From positions 62,001 through 126,000 of the forward strand of contig JAHLEZ010000012.1 of NCBI GenBank assembly GCA_020726505.1: DNA of 64,000 bases. Reading direction: 5' to 3'. This document shows positions 10,651 to 21,806 of the stretch, one piece after another. The position numbers and the translations under genes are program-made. Each line of letters begins with the position of its first letter. The first letter of the stretch is position 1. A model generated the notes under the pieces. That model saw only the letters and a program-made list of their open reading frames with translations. It ran no database searches and was not told the DNA's origin. The DNA comes from Leptodontidium sp. MPI-SDFR-AT-0119 (lineage: Eukaryota; Ascomycota; Leotiomycetes; Helotiales; Leptodontidiaceae).

Positions 10651-13411
10651 GAGTCTCTTGTATGAATGTCTTTTCTAAGCAACAGAGATTGTTGATGATA
10701 TCCGATGCTAGTTGATCTGGAGGCGAATCGTCTTTGTTTAAATGACTGACTGTGATGCAGAACTCGAAACCCAAAACAAAAAGTCGGCGGGAACCATGGT
10801 AAATATGTATTTGCACCCGCAAGGATACATTCATCCACATACACGCGTACTACGCCGAGCACGACAATAACACGCCCAGCCTCGGTGTGCTTGGAATCAT
10901 GTCCGTGGTCCCTGACTGGGCGCCATGAGGTCACAAGGGTTTCTTCTCGCAATCTTCTCTTCGCTTCCTTCCAGAACACGCAGCCAAGCTTTTTCGAAGG
11001 ATATCTCCCGCACTTCCGACTTGTCAGCAAAGACTCACGATCCTGGTGTGGATGCACCATAAGCCAATTACAGCATCATGTTGTACGAGCGTTACCTGAT
11101 GAGGAAATATCTGGTTCAAGCGTGCGAGCCTCGGATTGGTCGGTGCAGCGGGCTTAGGAGAAATGCCGCAGCGTAGCGGGATCACTGGCGGGATGATGGA
11201 ATCAGGGACTTTTTGCTTGGCCCACAAGGCGCAGAGACCCATGCCGAGTCTGCCGAGAGTCTTGCGATGCCGGACGGACTCAAGGACATTCTAGTCTGTG
11301 GCCGGGTCAAGGACATCGTCATCAGTAAAGTGGTTGGAAATGACACTCGACTAATCACGGGAAATAACCCAATTGCAAGCCGAAGCACGAGACATCAATC
11401 AGAAGGGAGAAATTAAGGAGTACTGTAAGAATGAATGTTGCTGTTGCATTATGTGGGATAAGCCCGTCCTCTCGTCCGTGTGTATTGAATGAGTGTGGAA
11501 TCACTGTGGACTCATGGCTTGGTGGCTTGCCGTGATGCATCAAATCAATTGGGTTCGCTGCGCTTGCATGCGCTTGGAGGCATTTCGCTGACTACGAATC
11601 TACGAATGTTGTCTTGACACAAGCATACCAAGCACACCGTTAAGGATGTCAAGCCACAAGAAGTACGCGTGCTTACGTGGTTGATTAGCACAGCTTGGCT
11701 CCGAGATTCCTATTCGCACGAACTGCTGAGTTCCCATACATTGGCTAGATTTGAGTATGGAGAAGATCTAGGCCATGGATGATTAGTGATTTATACACTC
11801 GTACGATATGACGTTGGGCTTGAGGTATATGGATAACTGTATACATATGCATGCTCTTTCCCGTCGTCGAACGGTGAGCGATGGGACTTTTGATTGGAAG
11901 GTTTCTTCCGCTTCCGTTTGAGATATTTCTCTTTTGGGGAGAAGGTTGACCCAATCGGTAGCTTGGATGAAGCTCATCGAATGTTTAAATGAAACGGACG
12001 TGCAGCGAGGAGATAGAGTTTGCGAAATTGATATGCCGAGTATCGTCTTTAATCAGGATCCGAAGGATCATGAAACTTCCCACATGATGATCAACGGATG
12101 AACAAACGAACGGACGGACGAACGAACGAACGAACTCTGACTCAGCCCCAACTGGATTGCGATCAGCAAGAACGGGATTAAGAAAAGGGAAATATACTTC
12201 AACAAAGTTTCCAAATGCTCTGGAATCACGAATCCAAGCAACAAACAGTCGTCTCCCTTACTGCAGTCTGCAGTACAGTAACCATAGCCTCATCAGCTAG
12301 CTCCAAACTCTCCACACAGTCTCCAATCTCCAAGAACCACTCACTTCACATCCTTACGACAACCAAAATCTTAGCATCAAAACAAAAGCGCCAAATGTGC
12401 GTCGTGCAACAAAAGCCTCATCTGATCTCACTCGATTGGCCCAGAAGATCTTGCGACCTGCAACAAAACAGACATGCTTGCGCGTTCACAGAAACGCGAG
12501 ACCTGCGACATGCAACAAAAGACTTGCGGGGTATGTGGAGAGCATGTGATTACTCTTTCTTCTTGAGATCCGAACTACCTAGGTACTTTACTCACGAACT
12601 GTGACTTATAAAGATTGTGCATGAGATGAAATATAATTTGAATAAGAGGAGATGAAGATACCGTGCTGATTTGATCGGAATTGTCCTTGAAGCACAATTT
12701 GCACCGTACGATTACAGTAGTAATGCCTCCACATCCCTCAATATACCACCATACGATCCTCCAAAGATCAACTATGATCTAGGTACGGCTCCGTACCTAA
12801 TCAACCAAGAACACACCGTCAAGGATTAGCCAAGGGAACGAGACATGCCATCCTTTCTCCGTGACATCCTTTCCTCGGCACGGAACTTCAATGCCGAAAA
12901 AAGCTCAAAGACCGAAATCGAAAACAGTCACGTGGAATATCCGAACCCGGCCTAAGATCGGAGTTGTTCGGGATGGCCGCCTTGCTATGCTGCTGCAATG
13001 GAAAAAAATACTACTGACATCCTATGACCCGATGACCAAACCTGAGGAAATATCGCAGATGCGAGGAGAAAAGCCTTCTTTGAACGTGGCTCGTGAGTGA
13101 AGTCCTTGCTTGGTACAGATCGTAACCAGTTGAAGAACACGAAATATTATCTAAGTGTTCGCTTGGAGAGAATGCCAAGATTTAATTTTGCCTGTGTTCT
13201 TGGGAGCGGGAAGCCAAACCCCTTTCATCAATGTCAACTTCAAAAATAGGGGCTCGCGTAACGACGTATTCAGGTCTGGACCGACCAGGATACTCGTGAG
13301 TCACCATACCAACCGGAGCTTTCAAAGAAAATACTCTCGCGAACTCAATCCAAATCTTCAAGCCTCCAAGAACAATTACTTAAGCAAGCAAGCAACAACA
13401 GGAGAAGAAAA
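10651..13411. other. Gene-free 2.7 kb with short repeats
   Basis: No convincing gene in either strand. It holds an (ACGA)n/(CGGA) microsatellite near 12107-12134, three copies of the core GCGAC-N-TGCAACAAAA (12398-12414, 12451-12468, 12503-12520), and two palindromes of the TACCTAGGTA type (12576-12585 and AGGTACGGctCCGTACCT at 12781-12798). The last 200 bp form the promoter of the N-acetyltransferase gene. Confidence 0.5.
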
Positions 13412-14642
13412 ATGGCGTCAGCATACACCTCCCAACAACTCGACGCCTACGAAACACACATCTCACTCCCATCTCGCTTCCGGCGCTCCTCCTCTCCTCC
13501 CTTAGACATAGCTTACCTAACCGCCCTACACATCCACCAGATCTCCAGCGCGCCCTACGAGAATCTCCAAATCCACTACTCAAGTACACATACCGTCTCC
13601 TTAGATCCACAGGTACTATTCAAGAAGATCGTGACGGATAAGCGAGGGAGGGGCGGGTATTGTATGGAGAATAGCATTTTCTTTAATCATGTTTTGAGGG
13701 GACTTGGGTGGACTGTTTATACGGCTGGGGTGCGGATTAGACCGAGGGTTGGGGGTGTGCCCAGGGGTGATTATATTGGGTGGTGAGTTGAATTTGGATC
13801 AGTCGCTGCTTTGCCTGCATTTCCTGTTCATGCTTTTGGGAATTCGTAAGTAAACAAACCAACCGCTTTACTTTTAGGGTACATATTGTCAATATCGTCA
13901 CTTTGCCGACGGGCGAAAAGTATATGCTTGATGTAAGTCTCAGTTTCAGTTTCTCTGAGAGCAGTTACTCCCGTCTCTTTTCTCCGCCTGCCAATGGTTC
14001 AAGACAGTTAGTGATGTATTGGTGCTTGGTGCTTGGGACATCACATTCATATCCCAACCCCACAACCAACAACCCCACCTGACATTTCAGTAAGAAACAC
14101 CCAACTAACCCCCCTCCCCCAAAAAGGTCGGATTCGGTGGCGACGGCGCAACTCAACCCCTCCCCCTCATCTCAGGGCACATCACATCCAACCTCGGAAC
14201 CCAAGAGATCCGGCTCATCCACTCCACCATCCCGCAACAAGTCGACCAGAGCAAACCCCTCTGGATCTACCAGTACCGCAACGCTCGCGACAAGGAGTGG
14301 AATTCTTTCTATGCGTTTCCCGAGACGGAGTTCACGGAGGAGGATTTCAAAGTCATGAATTTTTATACGAGTCATAGTGCGGCGGAGACGAATTTTCAGA
14401 CTAGGAGAGTGCTTATTGTGCGATTTTTGAGGGGGGAGGGGGAGGGGGAGGAGGGGATTGTGGGGAAGGTCATGCTTGTTGATGGGGAGGTTAAGAGGAA
14501 TGACGGGGGGAGGACGAGTGTGGTGATGGTTTGTAGGACGGAGGAGGAGAGGGTTGAGGCACTGAGGGTGTATTTTGGGATTGAGTTGACGGATGAGGAG
14601 AGGTTTGGTGTGAGGGGGAGGAATGTGGAGTTAGGTGTTTGA
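13412..14642 (+). CDS. Arylamine N-acetyltransferase
   Basis: This cytosolic enzyme transfers the acetyl group of acetyl-CoA (or malonyl-CoA in some fungal homologues) to arylamines and hydrazines. Three exons, 13412-13782, 13878-13932 and 14127-14642, join in frame to 313 residues. The catalytic triad is complete: Cys84 in RGGYCMENS, His126 in WVHIVNIV and Asp142 in MLDVGFGGDG; the second exon of only 55 nt carries the His and Asp. The N-terminal helices (QLDAYETHISLP, PYENLQIHYS) and the third domain with FYAFPETEFTEEDF also fit the family, as does the length. In Fusarium such enzymes detoxify benzoxazolinone-type plant compounds; whether this one does is inference. Confidence 0.9.
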
Positions 14643-15039
14643 GGGTTGGGCTTTTTGTGTGAGTGAGTGGGTAGGTGGTTTCTTTGATTGCGTTATGTGC
14701 ATTGCATGGATGAGAAGTGAGTTTGTCGCGATTTTAAACGCATCAGCTTAGAGCCAGAGCTAGAGATTGTTGATGCTGTATCCATTTATTCCTCTGATAG
14801 GAAAACCATTAGCTAGTAATATAGCCTGGTGGTGCTTTCCTCAACACGTGGTGCTTCCGAATTGAAACAGATCTCTCTGCAGCCTCTCGCAAACGCAATT
14901 TGTTCTTCTTGGCCCAAGTTTGTCTTGTCTAGTCCAGACTTATTCCCACAACGCTATTATTGATGAAACAAGCTTCCTTTGAGACCCTTCTTGCCATTAC
15001 ATTGATTTTCTTCGCACGCTTGCCATTTTGATGCCATTT
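14643..15039. other. Intergenic between convergent genes
   Basis: About 400 bp holding 3' untranslated sequence of the N-acetyltransferase and the 2EXR gene. Nothing else seen. Confidence 0.45.
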
Positions 15040-16398
15040 TCACCACCTTGCGTATTCTCCCAATTCATACAGTACTTCCCCATTGTCAAGATCATACCCC
15101 ATCAATTCCTTGGCAGGCACCTTATTCTCCACCGATGCTCCGACGACTTCTTGTAGCATACACCTTTCTTCCCATTGGCTTCGCCCAGAAACTATCTTTG
15201 TCGATCTTGTGGTAGAGTGAGGCCTTGTACATGATTTTTGGTACACCTGCACCCCATACCTGGGTACCAGCAGGTCCAGAATTTACTCCATTAAGAATTT
15301 CAGTGGCAATTCGTTGATGCTGCGCCAAAAACCCCGCAACCCGATCTCGCGGAGATGTGATCAACGACGAAGCATTCGGTCCCTCAATGGGCGAGCCGTG
15401 TTCGATCGCCTCTTCCTCGCTCAAAAGGACAGTCCGGTTGTGCGGAGTTTCAGCGCAGGTTTTACAGCTCCTTTCGTGCTCTTGGATGAAATCTCGGCCT
15501 CTGAAGACATTCAAGAGGGTGGTAATTATGATCTCTCGAATATCAGTGAAGGTATAGATTAATCGTCCCAAGGAATTATCGGATGGTTCATAGTGTCTAT
15601 AGACAAGGCCGCAGGTCGAGACGAAAGCCATCTTCTGAACGAGGTTCTTGTCTGGGATAGTCAATAAGTTAGGAAGTTCTCAACTTGGACCCAAGTGCGC
15701 GATTGTAGCTCTCTCAAGAAGATCATGTCAAGCTCCGGGCAGAAGTAGACTGGCTTGAGGGCATACTTGTTCGCAAAGGCTAGCTGGTAGATGGGGAGAG
15801 CCTCGTTGCGTGACTCGTGGCAGATGTAGAGGACAACGGGGGTGTCGGCGAGGAATTCGTACTTCTTTGACTCTCTTTTCTGTGAGAAGAGGACTTCAAT
15901 AACGCGTGGGCCAGGAAACATCTCGTGGAAGCATTTCAGACGTAGTTGAAGAGGAAGGCGTGGGAAGGGTAGGAACTCGTTATTGGGGTTATTTGGGTTG
16001 ATGCTGAGTGTTGAAAGATGAGCTGCAGTGGAGTCCGTGTCGGGAGAGGCAGGAGAGCTGTCTCTTGGCTGGGTATTTGCTGTTCTGCTAGTTGAGGGTG
16101 ATCCTTGGCCGCTTGAAAATTTGTTGGGAGGAAGATAGAGCGATGGAGAGGAAGTGGGCTGGTTATTGGGGCCGTTTGTGCTGACGTTGGGGATTGGAAG
16201 ATGAGCTGCGATCGAGGAGGCTGGAGAGGAGTTGTTTGCTGGTTGACTGGAGGATAGCCCCCCTGCGCGCGCAGACGCGCCTACTGTGAAGTTGGCAGAC
16301 GACGACATGAGTATTTGTGGTTTCGATGTCGTGGTGATTTCCAGTTGTTGAGGTTCGAGGGCCTTAGGGTGTGGACAACATCCGAAGCTCACCTGCAT
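15040..16398 (-). pseudogene. 2EXR-domain protein gene with two frame breaks
   Basis: The N-terminal 130 residues are Ser/Pro/Asn-rich with an internal duplication (SSPASSIAAHL...NGPNNQ and SSPAS...TAAHL...NPNNPNNE). Then follows the 2EXR domain, an F-box-like fold common in ascomycetes: FPRLPLQLRLKCFHEMFPGPR, with VLYICHESRNEALPIY after it. The frame ends at TGA (15661) right after ENFLTY, but family-like sequence resumes one nucleotide off (IPDKNLVQKMAF...) and runs to 15122. A second shift near 15150 returns to the original frame with ELMGYDLDNGEVLYELGEYARW-like sequence ending at 15040. I see no acceptable introns at either point (the best candidate is under 40 nt). Function of 2EXR proteins is unknown. 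Either a pseudogene or sequence errors. Confidence 0.6.
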
Positions 16399-17444
16399 GT
16401 ATGGCGCCTAAGCGAAGCGTCTTAGCGCTAACAAGTGACCTTGTCATGACGCGCTACGTTTAGGCCATGTTTATTCACTGATTCGAATAGGTTATCATAC
16501 GCTTTTAGTTATCTATTACACTGTTTACTTTGAATGTTAATTCAGGACAGAAGGAAGCAGAACAAACTCCAAAGACAATGATATTTTCTTTCACCATGAT
16601 ATCAATCATAGGAGAGAGCAAATGGTGGCATAACTATCATAATGAGTTTCCTCCAAGAAGTTCTTTAGAATAAAACAAGTACATCTTTCTCCTCTGTTTG
16701 TTTCACCATTATTTGTTTGCACTTTCATAAAACGCGCGCCAGACATGAACGTTGATTAAAATATGAAATGGTACAACAGCCTTTGAGAAACGCTTCCAAT
16801 TCAGCGTTCCTCTCCCCTTCGTTGGCTCTCAGGTATCCTCGTGGAGAAGATATTTACTCTCACTGAGCTTTTACTGCAGAGCAATGCCAAACTCAAGTTC
16901 TGAAAGGCTGTCAACTCATGGGTAGGTGTTCCACTTCCCTGTATGACCGTTCTTGGCCAAGTTGTTGTTAGTAGAACAGAAGTATAGTACAAGTCAAGAT
17001 TCCAAGTGATAAATGCGAAAATCATGTATAGCATCAACTTTTACCCTCAAAACAGTTCACTACTCGATCTTTAAAATGTCACATTCCACTACTCGTCCAA
17101 AACTCAACTACGTGAGCGGTAAACACTTGAAGTCCCGCAGCCCAACACATCTCGCAAACCCCCCAACTCCCCCGCATGGAACAGGGTTCTCAATAAGTCT
17201 CCCACAAAATTGGGTTTTTTTAAATCCCGAATTCCTTGTTATCATCTTCTTAGTATATTGCATGGCTGTCGATCATACTTCCGTTACCACGTGACTCCTC
17301 CCCGCATGACTCAAAAGGCACTAAGACTAGAGGACACCAAAACAGCATAAGAAGGATCACAATCTCAAGAAACCCGACCAGAAGAACATCAATCGTTTAT
17401 ATTTATCAATTCCACTTTATTCTAAACCCAAGCATTCAGGTAAA
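16399..17444. other. Intergenic between divergent genes
   Basis: About 1 kb serving the promoters of the 2EXR gene and the methyltransferase gene. A CACGTGA box is at 17290. No gene recognised. Confidence 0.45.
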
Positions 17445-18107
17445 ATGGACATCAAAATTCCCACCGAAGCTCCCAACTCCAACAAACTCGTCGAGGACAG
17501 CTACGACAAGATCGCAGCCGAGTATCTAGACTGGACACTCAGCACTCCATCCCCAAGACTCGAATACCTCTCCACTCTCCTCAAACACCTCCCCAATCCC
17601 AGCTCATCCAAGATTCTCGAACTCGGGTGTGGAGCAGGTGTTCCAGGGACACAATTCCTCGCCAAGTCCTGCTCGCACGTAACCGGCGTGGACATCTCGT
17701 CGGCCCAAATCGCACTCGCACTCGAACACGTCAAAGATTCCAACACGACATTCATCCAGAGCGACATGCTTGCTCTCGATTTTGAGAACGGGGAGTTTGA
17801 TGCGGTGGTTGGACTGTACAGTATTCTGCATTTGACGAAGACGGATCAGGTTGTCGTGATGGAGAAGATTCGCGGGTGGTTGAAGCCGGGGGGTTTCTTT
17901 GTGGGGAATTTTGCGCTGACTGGGAGTGAGGAGACGGGGACTTGGATTGGGGGCCAGAAGATGTTTTGGGGTGGGTGGGAGAAGGAGGAGTGGCTTGAGC
18001 TTTTGAGAAATGGGGGGTTTGAGGTGTTAAAGGGAGATGTTGTAAAGGATGTTGAGGATGGGAGGGATGTTAACTTCTTGTGGGTTTTGGGTAAGACTAG
18101 GCCTTAG
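17445..18107 (+). CDS. Class I SAM-dependent methyltransferase
   Basis: A single-exon, 220-residue protein with a Rossmann-type methyltransferase fold. Motif I is ILELGCGAGVPGTQ (57-70), the acidic ribose-binding residue is in VTGVDISSAQI, motif II/III in TFIQSDMLALDF and FDAVVGLYSILHL, and LKPGGFFVGNF gives motif post-I strand 5. The N-terminal YDKIAAEYLDW helix is typical of small-molecule methyltransferases of the Methyltransf_25/11 type. The substrate is not recognisable. The start lies after an AAAATGG context with an A-rich leader; no targeting signal. A minisatellite begins within 60 bp of the stop. Confidence 0.9.
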   Translation: MDIKIPTEAPNSNKLVEDSYDKIAAEYLDWTLSTPSPRLEYLSTLLKHLPNPSSSKILELGCGAGVPGTQFLAKSCSHVTGVDISSAQIALALEHVKDSNTTFIQSDMLALDFENGEFDAVVGLYSILHLTKTDQVVVMEKIRGWLKPGGFFVGNFALTGSEETGTWIGGQKMFWGGWEKEEWLELLRNGGFEVLKGDVVKDVEDGRDVNFLWVLGKTRP

Positions 18108-18157
18108 AGATGCTTGGCAATACCTACGCGAGAGAAGGTCTAAAAAAAATAGAGAGA

Positions 18158-18345
18158 GCAGTCCAGAAACGGCGTATGCTTAGACAATGTGGATAGCAGG
18201 GTCAAGAAATGGGGTCAAGAAATGGCTTGTGCTTAGATAGAGGTGTAAAAGACAGGGCCAAAAAATGGCTTCCAGTAAGGGACAAGGGCCAGGAAATAGC
18301 CGATATCCAGGCACAATGCGGGAATTTCAAGAAGTAGCTTGTGAT
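18158..18345. repeat. Degenerate minisatellite
   Basis: Four to five imperfect copies of a unit near 35-45 bp, each beginning with GGTCAAGAAATGG or GGCCAAAAAATGG and often continuing CTTGTGCTTAGATA. It directly follows the methyltransferase gene. Confidence 0.6.
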
Positions 18346-18681
18346 TGACATCTGGTAAGCAAGTAGAAGAAACAGATCACGATCTCTGAGAACTAAGTAA
18401 CGCAGAGGATAAATAAATGGTGTCTTTATTTTAGTCACAAAGAATCACAAAACGCTTGCAACACCAGTAATTGCTGCCTAGTAGAAATACACGACCATTA
18501 TCACCATACCGTCACGCCGTCGACGGCGTTCCCCAAGAACGGCGACTGAGGAACGCGAGAAACGCAAAAAAAACACTCAAGACCAAATTGTAAGTCGACA
18601 CTTCTCGAGCTCCATCATCTTATCCGCTAGCCCATCTCCAACACCCTCAAACACCTCTAACACGGCCGTTCCTGCTTTCCG

Positions 18682-19216
18682 TCAAAGGTACGCATCAGGC
18701 GTACCCCAAATCGGTGCAATAGCATCAATCTCATCGCCGTCCCTCCCCTCAAACCCGATCAACCCCATCCCGGACGGAGCTGTCCATGTCGTACAGGTAC
18801 CGGATGTAGCTCCCGCACTCACTCCATAACCAAGCGTCGTTGTTATCGATAAGTAGAAGATTCGAGTGTGATAAGGAGTTAGGACGTTCGGTCTGTACCG
18901 GTCGGCGCAAGCCTTAACTGTAGTTATATCCTCGCCGTATGCGAGCGCGAGGGAGTGTGCGGTCCCTCCGGTGCCACCGTGAGTTATTGCTGGTATGCCA
19001 TTCCAGGCATAGGTGTAGGAGATGCCGTCCACACGAGAGCCTCCACGGATGGTAATTGATGCGAGGATAGCGGATGATTCGCTTGCTGAGACAATAGAGA
19101 GATCCGAAAAAGCTGTGCCGTGATCGAGGGCCGCCAACCAAAGTTGTCTGTTGGATTGTGCCTTGCACCAAGAAGGGTAAGCCAAGGGCAATTGCGATAA
19201 GAGAGAAGTAAACCAT
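18682..19216 (-). pseudogene. Secreted jacalin-like lectin, frameshifted after the signal peptide
   Basis: A signal peptide (MVYFSLIAIALGLPFLVQG) opens at 19216. It continues into IQQTTLVGGP, then the lectin sequence jumps one frame near 19120-19130: from there HGTAFSDLS, SITIRGGSRVDGISYTY, HGGTGGTAHSLAL, and finally GFEGRDGDEIDAIAPIW run to the stop at 18682. These are the strands and the GG-rich sugar-binding loops of a jacalin-type beta-prism, the fold of mannose-binding lectins. One surplus base in the GGCCCTCGATC stretch explains the shift; an intron there would be too short and out of phase. The frame of the lectin body also extends upstream to 19377, but without a signal peptide. If intact elsewhere, the product would be an extracellular sugar-binding protein. 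It lies divergently to a second secreted gene at 20254. Confidence 0.65.
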
Positions 19217-20253
19217 CTTAATTTTGAGTATAAGGTGAACTTTGGGGATGATTTTGCAAAAGTAAGAGGAGCGGTGGTGACAGCAAGGCCTAGTACAATG
19301 GATGGAGTTGAAAGTGAGGTTTTTTTTGGTGAGGAAACAGCTATGTTTACATCATGTGGCAGCATAGGGGATAGCATTACGTGGGCCTTTTATGGTGTTC
19401 GCTGTTATTGACAAGTGTTAAGCATCGCTGCTCTTTGAATTCTCGACGCCTTGTGTTGATCGGTTGTGGCTTGCGAGAAATTACTGAAATAGGCTGTAAA
19501 GCTTTCTTCACGAGGGGGAACAATGTTGTGAATGACCTCGGGGTTTGACGGTCTCTCGTTAAAGTTTAACTCAAAAGTGCAACCCCATGCACTTGCATTC
19601 AACTGCCACAACGAGAACCTCACGAGCATAATTGTTCCGTGAAATCAATTTTTGCCCCTACTGTAATATCATGGGTTTGCGCTTTGGTCTGAGAACCTTA
19701 CGAGCATAATTGTTCCGTGAACTCAATTTCTGCCCTAATATCATGGGTTTGCGCTTGGGTCAAAAGTTTAAAGAGTTTTGACTTTACGGCGCATACCTTA
19801 AAAAGGACTAGTTCTTCACATGTAGCCTTATACACCTGGGAATATAAGCTCAAATATCATCTCTGTCAAATGCCGAACGTAGATACTTGGCGGAATTTAA
19901 ATTAGTTATCGGTCCGAGATCTGAAATGTTGAACTGCCGATATATTACCCAAGACCTTCACAAACCACCTTCCATAAACGTCTTGTTTCTTTTCAAGGAT
20001 CAGAAGTGACTTGTGATAAGAGAGAGGGATCTGACCGTGAACGGGTTAATTTTCGGTTGTATTTTTGGGCAATAGATAGCTTCAAATTTGGAAGGTTGAT
20101 AATTTGTGATAGATTGGTTTGATAATGGTAGGCCTGCAAGTATTCCTTATATAACTGTGGAATAGCGCCTTCTTGACTAACTAACAAGATTCTGAATCTA
20201 GCCTTATTCTCTTTGTGTCTCCGTAAGGAAGGATCTATATCCACACCCTCATC
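19217..20253. other. Divergent promoter region with tandem duplication
   Basis: Shared intergenic region of the lectin gene and the secreted pore-former-like gene. It contains a tandem duplication at 19613-19761. The rest has no protein-like reading. Confidence 0.5.
19613..19761. repeat. Tandem duplication, two copies of ~71-78 bp
   Basis: The unit starts GAGAACCTYACGAGCATAAT and ends with ATGGGTTTGCGCTT; copy 1 is 19613-19690, copy 2 about 19691-19761. The copies differ by a few substitutions and a short deletion. Confidence 0.85.
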
Positions 20254-21806
20254 ATGTACTTCTCCCAAATTCTATTGGGGATGTCCGCCTTGGCTGGTGT
20301 TCTCGTGCGTGGAACACCAGTTCTAACTGAGACATTGGTCGATTCGGAGATTGCAACCAACTTTGATACAAGAGATATATTTGAGCCCTCCATCCAATGG
20401 AAGTTTGAGGATTCAGATGAGTTTCATTCCGCCCAAGAGGATGCCATTACCTCTTTTCCGCTGCTCAAACGAGACACGTTGATTCCTGCAAATGACCCAT
20501 CTCTGCAGACAACACCTGTAGTTTCGACCGGATCTATTACAAAGGCACAACTCGCAATTTGGGTCGCCCAGGGCTCGACTTTGAAGACAAAGAGGGACTC
20601 AACAGAAAGTGCAGCATCGCTGAATGTTCGTCTGCTTCCGGCGGAAAAGCCCCATCCAGTGGCGGAGCGGCAGACAATTCCTATCATAGCAGAAACAACT
20701 CGGATTTTTGGTAACCAGGGGATTGCGACCGCCAAGGAAACTATCATTGCTGGGCCATTCAAGACGATAGAAACATGGGTGGGGGCAAATACCCTAAACG
20801 GAATGAGGCTGACGGACAATAATGATGTTGTTGTATCTGTTGGAACAGTAAGCCGCATACCATTGCGTTGCCTTGATACTATTCAAGCCTATTTGCTGAC
20901 AGTTCTACAATTAGATCAACACCAGCTCTGACACCTACAAGTATTTCGTGTTTGGCGGAGGTGAACTCATCAAATCACTCCGAATATGGGCCTCCAGCAG
21001 TGGTGGCTACGAGCGGTTTACAGGTTTCGACTTCACCACCAACCTTGGTAACACTTTCCTCTGCGGCTTTCAAGTCGACCCAACTGACGACGTTGCCATT
21101 ACACGCAACGTTGGCGGAGGCTTTATCTACGCGATACATGCTTCTGTTGTTTCAAACAAGATTTACAACTTCGGTATCGACATGGTAGCCCCAGTGACGA
21201 CGCTGCAGTACGATGCAATGAACTTCACAGATTTTGTGAATGGGGAGATTACCCTGACGAACGGAGCAATTGTCACAGCTGGAAGACTGCTTCTCGATAA
21301 TAGAAACACATCAGTCAGCCAGAGCGCGCAGCTGAGGCTTGATTCCATCGAGACATACTCACGGGCAATAACGAGTAGGTGGTTAGCCACAGCGCAAGTT
21401 CAACAGGCGTTTGGGGTCTCAATCACTGCTGGCCTACCTGTTGTGGGTAGTACTGTTTCTGCCACGACTACCATCATGGTTCAGGGACAATACGGAGAGG
21501 TGTGTAATTTAGAGGTGCCTTTACATCTGAGAAATGCTAATTCGTCTTTGTTAGGAAAAACAAATAACAACAACTAGCGCGATCGACTATGGAGCTTGGG
21601 GAACCATAGTCTGTCCGGCTGGGCGGGTTTGTCGCGCTCAAGCCGTCTTGACCCGGTGGGCGGGCTTTACCTTCAATTTTGTTGCAACTATGAAGTTGAC
21701 AACAACAACCGGCGCTGTATGGACCTGGAAGAATCGGGGGACGTATCAAGGCACAGACTTCGCAGATTGGACAGTGACTTTGGGAGAATACACTGTAGTT
21801 GGCTGA
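20254..21806 (+). CDS. Secreted protein with jacalin-like and aerolysin-like regions (putative pore-forming)
   Basis: Three exons, 20254-20847, 20915-21499 and 21555-21806, join in frame to 476 residues. The start opens a signal peptide (YFSQILLGMSALAGVLV). A propeptide-like region with a KR pair (LLKRDT) follows. The middle part (SLRIWASSSGGYERFTGFDF, then VGGGFIYAIHA and NFGIDMV) resembles the later strands of a jacalin-type beta-prism. The last ~170 residues alternate Ser/Thr and hydrophobic residues (SVSQSAQLRLDSIETYS, FGVSITAGLPVVG, STVSATTTIMVQG), as in the pore module of the aerolysin/ETX-MTX2 superfamily, ending WTVTLGEYTVVG. Many fungi carry lectin-aerolysin fusions, some cytolytic. 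That this one forms pores is inference from pattern only. It could instead be an inactive defence or cell-wall lectin. Reading frame and introns look intact. Confidence 0.55.

Noticed and set aside
12215..12604. 129-residue plus-strand reading
   Set aside because: It crosses three copies of a non-coding repeat core and has no family similarity.
18682..19377. Lectin gene starting at 19377 in one continuous frame
   Set aside because: That N-terminus lacks a signal peptide while an ideal one sits in another frame at 19216, so a frameshifted secreted lectin explains the data better.
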